This document shows, one piece after another, positions 9,781 through 19,845 of a stretch of DNA of 32,629 nucleotides (position 1 is the stretch's first letter; each line of letters opens with the position of its first letter). The DNA is from Bacteroidales bacterium. Its GTDB lineage: Bacteria > Bacteroidota > Bacteroidia > Bacteroidales > JAADGE01. Under the pieces are notes generated by a model. It had not been told where the DNA came from and did not search any database. It saw only the letters and a program-made list of their open reading frames with translations. The DNA lies in assembly GCA_029932445.1 (NCBI GenBank), contig JAOZQB010000003.1, positions 1-32,629 of the forward strand, written 5' to 3'. A program made the position numbers and the translations under genes.

Positions 9781-10174
9781 TATCCCGTATTAGTTATTAA
9801 TAATTTTTTGACGGCAAGATACAATAATGTTTTCAGAAAAAATTGTGCAGATAAAAAATATAGAAAAAATTTATAAGATTTATTTATAATCTCGCTTAGT
9901 TCTATCTAAATTACTTCTTAAAAAGGCTTCTCGATAACGAAAAAATCTTGTTCTGAAAATTTAAAATTAATCGGCAGCGGATTTTCGGAAATTTTTCTTA
10001 TTTTTGTCACAGCTAAAAAAATTTCCCCGAAATGAGATGTTTTGAGTTAAAAAGGGTAATATTATCTCAAATTACATCTTTAATGTACTGTAAATCATCA
10101 ATATTATCATTTCCTGAAAGTCCCTAACTATTTATCTTATTTTTAAACAGTTGGTTATTTACTGAATGTCCCTA

Positions 10175-10219
10175 AACAACATAAAAAAACCAGCATTTTG
10201 CTGGTTTTTTTATGTTGTT
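10175..10219 (-). terminator. Strong intrinsic terminator-like hairpin after the HEPN-like module
   Basis: Perfect 21-bp inverted repeat AACAACATAAAAAAACCAGCA-TTT-TGCTGGTTTTTTTATGTTGTT, overlapping the stop codon of the 10218 CDS; A-tract/T-tract on both sides. Confidence 0.85.
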
Positions 10220-10694
10220 AATGTTTTATAAAATATTTTAATTCATTTTGTTTAATACCGATATTTTGTATTTGCATTTTTCGAAATGAAATATGATATT
10301 GTTCTGAAAAACTGATTAATTTGTCCAAATGCCGATATGCTTTATCCACATGTTTGTCATAAATTAAAAAAGTTTCAATTGATTTATTTGAGGATTTTTC
10401 ATGAATCATATATCTTGATCTTCTTGATAAATTTGAAAGAGCCATGTATGCAACATAAACATCTTCTTCGATTTTAGCTAAAGATAAAACGTTGTACGGA
10501 TTAATTGCCTGTTCAACTTCAACGTGTGTTCTGTAATGATTACCGGTTTTTTCAATAATATAAGCATTTAAAATATGCAGTGCCGTATAAAAGGATACTG
10601 TAATTTTCCAATCATTATATTCGGAATCTTTAATTAAATTTAAAAAGCTGAAATTTTTTTCAGCTTTTTTTAAATGAGAATTTTTATCAGGCAT
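10218..10694 (-). CDS. HEPN-like small protein (putative), function unknown
   Basis: 158 aa, helical. NDWKITVSFYTALHILNAYIIEKTGNHYRTHVEVEQAI resembles HEPN helix 1-2 segments; SRRSRYMIHE is compatible with an Rx(4-6)H motif. Confidence 0.6.
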   Translation of the reverse strand: MPDKNSHLKKAEKNFSFLNLIKDSEYNDWKITVSFYTALHILNAYIIEKTGNHYRTHVEVEQAINPYNVLSLAKIEEDVYVAYMALSNLSRRSRYMIHEKSSNKSIETFLIYDKHVDKAYRHLDKLISFSEQYHISFRKMQIQNIGIKQNELKYFIKH

Positions 10695-10696
10695 AT

Positions 10697-11170
10697 TTAT
10701 TTTAAAATTTGATAATGTTCAGGAATTCGCAAATTGTCAGATTCTTCCATTATAGAATTAGAAATACTAAAACCAAGCTCATAAAAATTTGTGTTTATTT
10801 TTGCAGATGTCAAATATATTTTTGCTTCGGTATCAAAATCATTATCTTCAATAACAAACCAAGTTAATAAACCGCTGTTGTTATAATCTATTGCTAATTT
10901 TTTATATTTAATTTGTTTATCATTCAATTCTTTAATATACTCAACAATCATTTTTTTAATAATAACACTTTTAACTGTGTCTTGACTAAGTATTAAAAGA
11001 TCATTCCCGCCGCCTTTAATCATTGTGTCGTAATACTTATTAAAGTTTTTATCTCCGAAACCTTCAGTGTCATAAATTAGCTTATGGCTGTGAATTGTCG
11101 CAATCAAATCTTCAAACCAAATATCAGATTTTGCTTGATCTGTTACTTTATTTTCAGCAATTTTTTGCAT
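10697..11170 (-). CDS. Hypothetical protein, partner of the HEPN-like gene (2-nt gap)
   Basis: 157-aa ORF with ATG start. No family recognised; compact gene pair on the - strand with a shared terminator. Confidence 0.65.
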   Translation of the reverse strand: MQKIAENKVTDQAKSDIWFEDLIATIHSHKLIYDTEGFGDKNFNKYYDTMIKGGGNDLLILSQDTVKSVIIKKMIVEYIKELNDKQIKYKKLAIDYNNSGLLTWFVIEDNDFDTEAKIYLTSAKINTNFYELGFSISNSIMEESDNLRIPEHYQILK

Positions 11171-11428
11171 TATTCTTATTTTTTTAGTTGGAAGTAATTA
11201 ACGTTTATAACTTTAATTATATTGCAAACATACAATAATTTTTAAAACACACAAAAATGTTAACAAACATTTGCGAGCTTCAGAACTTGAGGGCGTTTTT
11301 TGTTAACAAGCGTATTCTCAGGTTCTGGAATTTTTTATTCTACTCTTTTTTTATTGTATAAATTGTTCCTATTCAACTTGTTTATTTATAGTTTCCGTAT
11401 TACCGGAGTTGTTTCGTATATAAAAGAA

Positions 11429-14329
11429 TTAAACCAAAGCATCATACAAGACTTCAATCGGATGCAAAGCATCTCTGTTTGTTCCGTCTTTTATTTGATG
11501 GCGGCAACTGGTCCCGGGAGCGGCAATCGTAATATCTTCCGGTGTTTTTCTTATTGCCGGAAACAAAACCGTTTCTCCGATTTTCATCGATAATTCATAA
11601 TGCTCTTTTTCATACCCGAAACTGCCTGCCATTCCGCAGCACCCTGACGGAATTTCTTCTACCGTATAGTTTTCGGGAAACGATAAAATATATTTTGTGG
11701 GGTCGGTGCTTGCAATAGCTTTTTGCTGACAATGACCGTGAAGTTTTATATGTTTTGTATTTTTTGAAAATTCTTCTTTAGTAATTTTTCCGTTTTTCAT
11801 TTCTTTTGCCAGAAATTCTTCTGCCGTAAGTGCATTTATTGCAATCTTTTCAGCTGTTTCTTTCATCTTTTTATCTTTGAAAAAATCAGGATATTCGTCT
11901 CGAAAACTCAAAATCGTTGAAGGTTCTATTCCGATAAGCGGTGTTTCTTCCGTAATAATATCTTTTAAAATACGAATATTTTTTTCGGCAATTTGTTTTG
12001 CTTTTCTTATCAATCCTTTTGAAATATAGGTTCTGCCGCTTTCCGAAATATTCGGAATAACAACTTGATAGCCCAGGTTTTCAAACAACTTAATTGCAAT
12101 AATCCCAATTTCGGCATCATTGTAATTTGTAAATTCATCTGCAAACAAATAAATCTTTTTGCCTTTACCGTTTCTTGGATTTTTATATTGTTTTTTTAAT
12201 GTCTTTTTTGAAAGTTCGGGCATTTTCCTTTTTGTCGAGAATCCGATTAATTTCATTACGGGAACAGAAAAAATCTTACTTTTAAGGAAAACATTACTTA
12301 TTGACGGAGCTATTGAAAGGATTTTGTTAATATTAGTAATATTTGCTACCAATCGACTTCTTAACGGAATACCGTTTTTATCATAATATTTTTGTAAAAA
12401 TTCTGCTTTTAATTTTGCCACATCAACGTTTGCTTGACATTCTGTCTTGCACGCTTTACAAGAAAGGCAAAGATCAAGAATGTTGTACAAATCTTTATTA
12501 TTAAAAGGGTCTGTATCATTTGTGATAATTTCTCTCAACATATTTGCTCTGGCGCGTGTTGATTGATCTTCATTGCCTGAAGCTTTGTATGACGGGCACA
12601 TGGTTCCCCCTACTGCAAGCGTTCTTACACAATCACCCGCCCCGTTGCATTTTTCCGCAGCTCTTAAATACCCTTCGGTATCCGTGAAATCGAAAATGGT
12701 ATCAAAAGTTTTTGTTTCTTGTCCCGGTTCGTATCGCAAAAATTCATTCATGGGAGGCGTGTCGGTTATTTTACCTGGATTAAATATATTATGTTCATCC
12801 CAAGTTTTCTTAACGTATTTAAAAAGATTGTAAATTTTTTCACCGTACATTAAAGGAATAAATTCGCCTCTTAATCTGCCGTCACCGTGTTCGCCGCTTA
12901 AAGAACCCTTGTATTTTTTTACCAATTTTGCAGTTTCACGGGCAACTGTTCTGAAAAGTTCAACATCCTTTTTGTCTTTCAAATTCAAAACCGGTCTTAA
13001 ATGCAACTCTCCTGAACCTATGTGAGCATGATAAACGCATTCCAGATTATGTGAGCTGAGAATTTTTTGGAATTCTTCAATATATTCGGGAAGTTTGTTA
13101 ACCCTAACAGCAGTATCTTCCGTTAAACTAACCGATTTGGCATCGCCTTTCATATTTGCCAAAACACCCAATCCGGCTTTTCTCAAATCCCAAACTTTGT
13201 TTATGTCGTCATCCCAAATTACAGGAAAATGATAACCGTATCCGGCTTTGCGCATTTCTTTTTCCATGTTTTCGGCAATCTTATTGATTTCTTCTTTGCT
13301 TTCACGTGCAAATTCAATAATCAGAATTGAAGCAGGATTACCTTTCAGGAAAAAACGATTTTCATCAAGGGCTTTATTTTTTGCAGCCAATTCCAGAATC
13401 GTATTATCCATTAACTCTACCGCACCGGGTTTGTATTTCAGAGCAATTAAATTGGCATAAAAAGCATCATTAATTTTTTCGAAATGTGCACCTATAACAG
13501 CTACGTTTTTAGGCGGTAAATCAATGAGTTTCAGGGTAATCTCAGTTGTAAATGCCAACGTTCCTTCGGAGCCGGTCAATAATTTACAAAAATTGAACTT
13601 TTTATTTTTTTCCGAGAATATTTCTGTATTAAGAAGTAAATCAAGTGCATAACCCGTATTTCTGCGCGGAATTTCTTTATCGGGATATTCGTTTTCAATT
13701 TCTTCTTGTACTGCCTTATCCGATAAAATATCATTAATTTGATTATAAATTTTCCCTTCGAGATTTTGAAGTTTTAACTTTTCTCGAAACTCTTCTTTTG
13801 AAATTTCTCCGAAAGTAACTTCTGAAGTATCGCTCAAAATTGTTTTTATTGAATGCGTGTAATCTCGTGTACTTCCGTATATAATTGAGTGTAAACCGCA
13901 TGCATTATTACCTGCCATTCCGCCCATTGTACAACGATTTGCCGTTGATGTTTCGGGTCCGAAAAATATACCGTGAGGTTCCAAAAATAAATTTAAATCG
14001 GTAAGAATAACGCCGGGTTGTACCGTTACCAGCTTTTTCTCAACATCAAGATTCAGGATTTTGTTCATATATTTTGAAACATCAACGACAATCCCTTTTC
14101 CCGTAACTTGTCCGGCAAGTGAAGTTCCTGCACCTCTCGGTATAAGCGAAGTATTATTTTCTTTTGCAAAAGTGATTAACTTTTTGATATCCTCTGAATC
14201 TTTCGGAAAAGCAACTGCCACCGGTTTTTCTTTGTATGCTGATGCATCTGTAGAATAGATTATTCGATAAGTTTCATCAAAAAATAATTCGCCTTTAAGT
14301 TGTTCTTTTAGTGCAGATAATTGTGTCAT
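11429..14329 (-). CDS. FAD-binding and Fe-S-binding oxidoreductase, D-lactate / D-2-hydroxyacid dehydrogenase-like (GlcD + CCG/4Fe-4S domains)
   Basis: 966 aa. SLIPRGAGTSLAGQVTGKGIVVDVSKYMN, CGLHSIIYGSTRDY, LTGSEGTLAFTTEITLKL, HIGSGELHLRP, SGEHGDGRLRGEF; CLSCKACKTEC cluster; HGHCQQKA and GCCGMAGSFGYEKEHYELSMKIGE C-terminal CCG domain. Confidence 0.93.
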   Translation of the reverse strand: MTQLSALKEQLKGELFFDETYRIIYSTDASAYKEKPVAVAFPKDSEDIKKLITFAKENNTSLIPRGAGTSLAGQVTGKGIVVDVSKYMNKILNLDVEKKLVTVQPGVILTDLNLFLEPHGIFFGPETSTANRCTMGGMAGNNACGLHSIIYGSTRDYTHSIKTILSDTSEVTFGEISKEEFREKLKLQNLEGKIYNQINDILSDKAVQEEIENEYPDKEIPRRNTGYALDLLLNTEIFSEKNKKFNFCKLLTGSEGTLAFTTEITLKLIDLPPKNVAVIGAHFEKINDAFYANLIALKYKPGAVELMDNTILELAAKNKALDENRFFLKGNPASILIIEFARESKEEINKIAENMEKEMRKAGYGYHFPVIWDDDINKVWDLRKAGLGVLANMKGDAKSVSLTEDTAVRVNKLPEYIEEFQKILSSHNLECVYHAHIGSGELHLRPVLNLKDKKDVELFRTVARETAKLVKKYKGSLSGEHGDGRLRGEFIPLMYGEKIYNLFKYVKKTWDEHNIFNPGKITDTPPMNEFLRYEPGQETKTFDTIFDFTDTEGYLRAAEKCNGAGDCVRTLAVGGTMCPSYKASGNEDQSTRARANMLREIITNDTDPFNNKDLYNILDLCLSCKACKTECQANVDVAKLKAEFLQKYYDKNGIPLRSRLVANITNINKILSIAPSISNVFLKSKIFSVPVMKLIGFSTKRKMPELSKKTLKKQYKNPRNGKGKKIYLFADEFTNYNDAEIGIIAIKLFENLGYQVVIPNISESGRTYISKGLIRKAKQIAEKNIRILKDIITEETPLIGIEPSTILSFRDEYPDFFKDKKMKETAEKIAINALTAEEFLAKEMKNGKITKEEFSKNTKHIKLHGHCQQKAIASTDPTKYILSFPENYTVEEIPSGCCGMAGSFGYEKEHYELSMKIGETVLFPAIRKTPEDITIAAPGTSCRHQIKDGTNRDALHPIEVLYDALV

Positions 14330-14384
14330 TACTTATTTGTTTGAATCGGATAAAGATAAAAGGTCTCTTATGTTTTTGAATAAA

Positions 14385-16013
14385 TCAATTCTTAACGGTA
14401 ATATTTACGGCTTTTCCTTCATTATGCAATCGGTCAACAGCCGTAACAGCAAAAGTATATTTTTTTCGGAATAATAATCGTCCTTTCGGAAGCTGAATCG
14501 TATTATTTCTTATGATTTTGAATATATTTTCAGGGTTTTCTAATGAACCGATTTGTTCTCCTTTGAATTTATAAACAACATAGTATGCAGCTGTATCAAT
14601 TGCTGTTTTTTCTTTTGAATAGGGTTGTGACCAAGTAAGATACTTTTTTCGTTTATTCTTTATTAAAATCAAATTTTCCGGTTTCCCGGGAGGTATTGTA
14701 TCTAAATAATCCATTGACGGAATTAATGCCGGGTATTTGAAAATGTCATTTTTTAAAGAGTCAATTACTCCGTTTGGATTTGTAAGGAAAAATTTTGCAC
14801 TGAAATAAATGCACCCTTTTATTTCAGGAAATTGTCTGTTAAGACGGTTTTGATTCGGGATTTCAGAAGGATTTTTCCATGCTTTATTGCTGTTAATTCT
14901 ATACAAACCTTGCCCGATATAAACTTGTTTTCCGTATGAATTATTTGCCCACCACTTTGCAAGAACATCGTATGCTGCTACTTTTTTTCCGATTTCCCAA
15001 TATAATTGCGGAGCAACATAATCAATCCAACCATTTTTTAACCATTTCAGTATATCGGCATATAGTCCGTCGTAATTTGTATAACCGTTGGTTGCAGAGC
15101 CGCGCGGATCTTCTTTTTTATTTCTCCATATTCCGAAGGGACTAATTCCGAATTTTACATAGGGTTTTGTGTGTTTTATGCTGTCACTCAGCATTTTAAT
15201 GATTAAGTCGACATTGTTGCGTCGCCAATCGCCTTTATCTGTAAAAAGTTTTGTTGTATCAGGAATTGTTTCCGTAATTAAATTAGAATCGGAATCCAAA
15301 ACATTAATCGTGATTAAACTGTCCGGAAATTTTTTGTTATATGTCACGAAATCTGCACTATCCGGAAAATCAATAACTTTTCCGGTATCGTATCTTCTTT
15401 TATAAGGATAAAAATAATCGTCAAAATGTACGGCATCAATATCATAACGGGTAACAACGTCTTGAATAATTTTCGTAACATAAGTTCTGACTTCCGGTAA
15501 TGCGGGGTTAAAAAATTTATGCGGTCCGTATGTAAAAAACCACTCGGGCTTTGTATTTGTGATATGATTTCTGTCAACTTGAGCTGTTTGGTATTTAAAA
15601 ACAGCTCTGTAGGGATTGAACCAAGCATGAAATTCCATATTTCGTTTATGGGCTTCTTTAATCATAAATTCCAAAGGGTCATAGTAGGGTTTGGGTGCTT
15701 TGCCTTGGGTTCCGGTCAGCCATTGCGACCATGGTTCATATTTTGAATAATAAAAAGCATCTGCTGCAGGACGTACTTGTACAATAACAGCATTTATCCC
15801 GGCCGATTGCATTACATTTAATAATTTAATAAACTCTTGTTTTTGTTGTTCCGTTGTTAAATTTGATTGAGAAGGCCAATCGATATTTGCAACAGTTGCA
15901 ATCCATGCAGCTCTCAGTTCATATTTCGGAGGAATATTTTTTTGACCAAAAGTATTGACGGCAAAAGACAATACAAACAGAAAGATTAAACTTTTATTAA
16001 ATAGAGTTTTCAT
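14385..16013 (-). CDS. GH10-like (GHL10, YngK/DUF187-type) family protein with signal peptide
   Basis: YELRAAWIATVANIDWPSQSNLTTEQQKQEFIKLLNVMQSAGINAVIVQVRPAADAFYYSKYEPWSQWLTGTQGKAP...EAHKRNMEFHAWFNPYRA; DAVHFDDYFYPY; hydrophobic N-terminus. Confidence 0.92.
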   Translation of the reverse strand: MKTLFNKSLIFLFVLSFAVNTFGQKNIPPKYELRAAWIATVANIDWPSQSNLTTEQQKQEFIKLLNVMQSAGINAVIVQVRPAADAFYYSKYEPWSQWLTGTQGKAPKPYYDPLEFMIKEAHKRNMEFHAWFNPYRAVFKYQTAQVDRNHITNTKPEWFFTYGPHKFFNPALPEVRTYVTKIIQDVVTRYDIDAVHFDDYFYPYKRRYDTGKVIDFPDSADFVTYNKKFPDSLITINVLDSDSNLITETIPDTTKLFTDKGDWRRNNVDLIIKMLSDSIKHTKPYVKFGISPFGIWRNKKEDPRGSATNGYTNYDGLYADILKWLKNGWIDYVAPQLYWEIGKKVAAYDVLAKWWANNSYGKQVYIGQGLYRINSNKAWKNPSEIPNQNRLNRQFPEIKGCIYFSAKFFLTNPNGVIDSLKNDIFKYPALIPSMDYLDTIPPGKPENLILIKNKRKKYLTWSQPYSKEKTAIDTAAYYVVYKFKGEQIGSLENPENIFKIIRNNTIQLPKGRLLFRKKYTFAVTAVDRLHNEGKAVNITVKN

Positions 16014-16040
16014 ATTAAATCGTTAAAAAGTTAAGATACA

Positions 16041-16859
16041 TTAAGAATTATTTATTTCCTCGTTATAACTGTCTACGGCTTTGCGAACAGAACCATGCAA
16101 AAGCAGAAGTCTTTTTGCTGCATCTGCCTCAATGTTTAATTCTTCTGCAATCATTATTGTTCCGCGTTCAACAAGTTTTTGATTTGTTAATTCCATGTCA
16201 ACCATTTTATTACCCTTAACTCTTCCCAGTTTTATCATTAAGGAAGTTGTTATCATATTTAAAACAAGTTTTTGAGCAGTTCCGGCTTTCATTCTTGTAC
16301 TTCCGGTAACAAATTCAGGGCCTACCACCGGAACTATGGCAATTTCTGCAACTTTAGAAACAGCTTCATCCGGATTACAAGTGATTGCTGCCGTTAATAT
16401 GCCGTTTTTGCTTGCATGTTCCAAACCTCCAACAACATAGGGTGTTGTCCCTGATGCCGCTATTCCCACAACAGTATCATTTTCATTGATATTCAATTGT
16501 TTCAGTTCTTCCCAGGATTTATTATAATCATCTTCTGCCGATTCAACTGCTTTTCGTATTGCGGAATCTCCTCCGGCAATCAGACCTACAACAACGCCTT
16601 GCGGGATACCGAATGTAGGCGGTATTTCTGAAGCATCAATGATTCCGAGTCTTCCGCTGGTTCCGGCTCCGAGATAAAATAAACGACCGCCTTTTTTCAT
16701 TCTCGGAATCAGCTTTTCAACAAAACTTTCGATTTGCGGAATAACTTTTTTTACGGCTTCATGTATTTTTGCATCTTCTTTATTAATGTTTGTTAATATT
16801 TCATTAACACTCATTTTTTCAAGATTATTGTATTTTGATGATTGTTCTGTTATCTTCAT
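16041..16859 (-). CDS. murQ: N-acetylmuramic acid 6-phosphate etherase
   Basis: GGRLFYLGAGTSGRLGIIDASEIPPTFG SIS-domain signature; GSTRMKAGTAQKLVLNMITT; MVDMELTNQKLVERGTIMI. Confidence 0.96.
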   Translation of the reverse strand: MKITEQSSKYNNLEKMSVNEILTNINKEDAKIHEAVKKVIPQIESFVEKLIPRMKKGGRLFYLGAGTSGRLGIIDASEIPPTFGIPQGVVVGLIAGGDSAIRKAVESAEDDYNKSWEELKQLNINENDTVVGIAASGTTPYVVGGLEHASKNGILTAAITCNPDEAVSKVAEIAIVPVVGPEFVTGSTRMKAGTAQKLVLNMITTSLMIKLGRVKGNKMVDMELTNQKLVERGTIMIAEELNIEADAAKRLLLLHGSVRKAVDSYNEEINNS

Positions 16860-16886
16860 TTTATGTTCTTATATTTCTTATGTGAT

Positions 16887-18119
16887 TTATTGTATTTTTT
16901 TCCAATTAAAATAAGCATCAATTCCTGCACCTATTGCCGGTGCTTCTCTTAATTCGGAACTTACAATAATTTTATCCGAATCGGCGTAATGCAATTTTGC
17001 TTTTTCATCTAAAAGATCCGATTTTTTAATCAGTTCATTTAATTTCTTAATTACGGGTTTTCTTATTTCCGTGTAACCGGATTGCGACTCAAAAAGATCT
17101 CCCAATCTTTGTCCTATTATGATACGGTCAAAAACGTATTTGAGATAAGGATGATCGGATGATAATTTCGGACGCGTCGGATTTACAAATTTAAAAGTAT
17201 TACGAGAACCGGCATATAAGCCGGTAATTCTTTCAAATAATAACAAACTGATATTTTCAACAGCTGATTGTATCATTTTTTTTGCATCGGGATTTCCTTT
17301 GGCTGATAATTCTGCAATTTGTATGGGATAGATTCCTTTTTCATTGAGTTCGGAAACTTTTTTTCCTGCAATTTCTGCATATATTGATTGTAATCCGCCA
17401 ACAGAAGTGAAACGTTCAAGAGAGCGTCCGTCGGTACTTTTCATTTCCCAAGTCTTTGCCAACCAGTCTTTTGTTTCATCAAAAGGCAGCAACTTTCCGT
17501 TGAGTTTTAATGCATCTGCGACTCCGGTTCCTCCTCCGAGATAGTATGCATTTTTAATATTTTTGAATTTGCCGTCTTCCGAATAATTTTCACCAATTCC
17601 GCAATAATCTGCATCGCTTCCTAAATGAGCAATGGGTGTAACAAAGGTGATACCTGTATCGGTGAGTCTTTTTTCTAATTTGTCGGCATAGTCAATCATA
17701 CGAGGTCCGTTGGCAATAACTGAAATTCCGCGCTTATCTTTGGTTTTTAAACCCGGCATTCCTAATCCTACAACAATCTGATTTACACCGGATTGTTTGA
17801 CAACAGATTCGATAACTCTTGCACAAGCTTCAATATAAGTTGCAGCTTGTTTGTTTTCTTCTTCGGTAGGTTTTATAGTGCCGTTATCACGTTCGGCAAG
17901 TTGAACGGAAATTTCTGTCGGTTTAAAATTTGAGATGAATCCTTCAATTTCATTGTAAGAGCAATCGGCAGAAAACTTTCCTAATGAAAAGCGTTCAGTT
18001 TTTTTATTAAGTGTTAAGTTCCGAGCACTTACTTTTGTAGCACCGCCATCTATTCCGAGTAATAATATATTATCTTTCAACGTATTATATTTATTTAATT
18101 TCAACCATAAGGAACACAA
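16887..18119 (-). CDS. ASKHA-superfamily sugar kinase (ROK/BadF-like), putative amino-sugar kinase
   Basis: LLLGIDGGATKVSARNL phosphate-1 motif, QIVVGLGMPGLKTKDKRGI, AYYLGGGTGVADALKLNGKL; 27 nt upstream of murQ. The exact start is uncertain. Confidence 0.75.
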   Translation of the reverse strand: MCSLWLKLNKYNTLKDNILLLGIDGGATKVSARNLTLNKKTERFSLGKFSADCSYNEIEGFISNFKPTEISVQLAERDNGTIKPTEEENKQAATYIEACARVIESVVKQSGVNQIVVGLGMPGLKTKDKRGISVIANGPRMIDYADKLEKRLTDTGITFVTPIAHLGSDADYCGIGENYSEDGKFKNIKNAYYLGGGTGVADALKLNGKLLPFDETKDWLAKTWEMKSTDGRSLERFTSVGGLQSIYAEIAGKKVSELNEKGIYPIQIAELSAKGNPDAKKMIQSAVENISLLLFERITGLYAGSRNTFKFVNPTRPKLSSDHPYLKYVFDRIIIGQRLGDLFESQSGYTEIRKPVIKKLNELIKKSDLLDEKAKLHYADSDKIIVSSELREAPAIGAGIDAYFNWKKIQ

Positions 18120-18193
18120 TATTTATCATAAAGTACACAAAGCTGATTTCTTCGTTTCCTTCGTAAGTAGTGTTAATTTTATAGTTAAAGTAA

Positions 18194-19753
18194 TTATTTT
18201 TGATTTAGTTTAATTCTTCTTAAAATGGTTTCTTTTCTCAAAAAATCTTTGGCTTCATCATTGCGGTCAACTGTTGCTTGGTCAATGCTGTGATCTGTCC
18301 CTCCCGAATGACGTATGACTTCATAAATTGCATCCCAAACTCTTCCGATACGATGTTTTTCACTAATTTTTAATACCATGCCGTAATCTTCGCCATAATT
18401 TCTGGAATAGGGCTCTTGGTTTACGCTAAATCCGATATTACGTATCAGTTGAATCGGGATTGATCTGGGTGCACCGGCACCGCCGATTCGTAATAGGTTA
18501 TTACGTCCGTTTTCTTCTGTCCATTCATCATGTGTAACAACAGGAAGATCTTCCATTCTGTTTAATTCTCCCTTATCTTTCATTTCCCATACTTCATAAG
18601 ATCCGATAACCATGCCGATATTGGGGTCTTTTTCATAAACAGCCAAAATTTTTTCAACAGCATCCGGTTTCAGACGATCGTCAGAATCCAATTGTACATA
18701 GTATTCTCCTTTTGCATGCCATGCACCGATATTTAAACACAATCCGAGATTATTAATGTCGTAAACCAATAATTGAACGGCAGGTTTGTTTGAATTATAT
18801 TTATCTCCCCCGGGCAAATAGCGTTTTACAGCTTCCACAGTAGGATCATTTTCTCCGCCGTTAACAACAATTATGGCTTCCACATCCTGAACCGTTTGTG
18901 CTTGTATGCTGTCAATTGCCATACCGGTAAATTTAGGTCTGTTATTAACGGGTATGATAACAGATGCTTTCAGTGTGGTCTCTTTGGGTGCTGCAGGCCG
19001 AGATCCGTAATGTTCACCGGCTTCTAAATTAGCACCGATTCTTCTTAAATGTTTTTCAAGTACTTTTTCAGATTCTGATTGACTTTCTTTTGAAGCCAAA
19101 AGATAATCAAATACATTTTGTGATTTGCCTTTTGCTTTCACGGTATATAATGAACCGGCATAACGATTTGCAATATGTACTAACTTGTATTTTTCAGAAA
19201 CTTTAAGTCTAAGGTCATATATTGTATTATATTTTAAAGTTTCATCACAGTAACCGACTGATTCTAATGCTTTTCTGTTAAAAAAATATACTTTCCCGTA
19301 ATCCTGATTATCTCGTACCCTTCCGATATGATGCTTCAGAAGATGTATTTCTTTAATTTGATTATTTTCATTTATCTCATAATCTCCGTAAATAAGTCCG
19401 AAATCCTTTTCCTGATGTGCTGTCAGCAAGCAAAGATCAATCGTTGCTTGTTTCAAAACAATTTCTGCTTCTCTGTTATCAATATACATTAAATATTGAG
19501 AGTCAGTCACTTTAAATGCTTGGTTTAAGCTTTCGCCCAAAGTAGCTTGGTTATTTATAAAGTGAACAGCTAATTCAGAAGTGTTTTGCTCAGCTATTTT
19601 TGCAGACAAATCGGAATCTTCTCCGATAATTACTACTTCAATATTTTTACTTGTTTGCTTAAAAATACTTTTCACGGTACGGAGAAACCCGTCTTTGCCG
19701 TAAGGTGCTTCCTTCGGGAAATGCAAAATTATACTAACTTTTGCTTGTTTCAT
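18194..19753 (-). CDS. Glycosyltransferase family 2 protein with two GT-A-like domains
   Basis: C-terminal KASVIIPVNNRPKFTGMAIDSIQAQTVQDVEAIIVVNGG...YYVQLDSDDRLKPDAVEKIL (DxD); N-terminal KVSIILHFPKEAPYGKDGFLRTVKSIFKQTSKNIEVVIIGED is a second, apparently degenerate GT-A-like domain. Confidence 0.88.
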   Translation of the reverse strand: MKQAKVSIILHFPKEAPYGKDGFLRTVKSIFKQTSKNIEVVIIGEDSDLSAKIAEQNTSELAVHFINNQATLGESLNQAFKVTDSQYLMYIDNREAEIVLKQATIDLCLLTAHQEKDFGLIYGDYEINENNQIKEIHLLKHHIGRVRDNQDYGKVYFFNRKALESVGYCDETLKYNTIYDLRLKVSEKYKLVHIANRYAGSLYTVKAKGKSQNVFDYLLASKESQSESEKVLEKHLRRIGANLEAGEHYGSRPAAPKETTLKASVIIPVNNRPKFTGMAIDSIQAQTVQDVEAIIVVNGGENDPTVEAVKRYLPGGDKYNSNKPAVQLLVYDINNLGLCLNIGAWHAKGEYYVQLDSDDRLKPDAVEKILAVYEKDPNIGMVIGSYEVWEMKDKGELNRMEDLPVVTHDEWTEENGRNNLLRIGGAGAPRSIPIQLIRNIGFSVNQEPYSRNYGEDYGMVLKISEKHRIGRVWDAIYEVIRHSGGTDHSIDQATVDRNDEAKDFLRKETILRRIKLNQK

Positions 19754-19845
19754 TATTTTATTCTTTTTAGTTTTTGAATTTTTATATTAAATTGTTCCTG
19801 CTTTTCTTCATTAAAAATTAAAACAAAAATACCAGATATTACATA

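Noticed and set aside
11300-11593. 97-aa + strand ORF spanning the intergenic region and the 3' end of the dehydrogenase
   Set aside because: Overlaps the conserved C-terminus of the 966-aa protein antisense; no homology signal.
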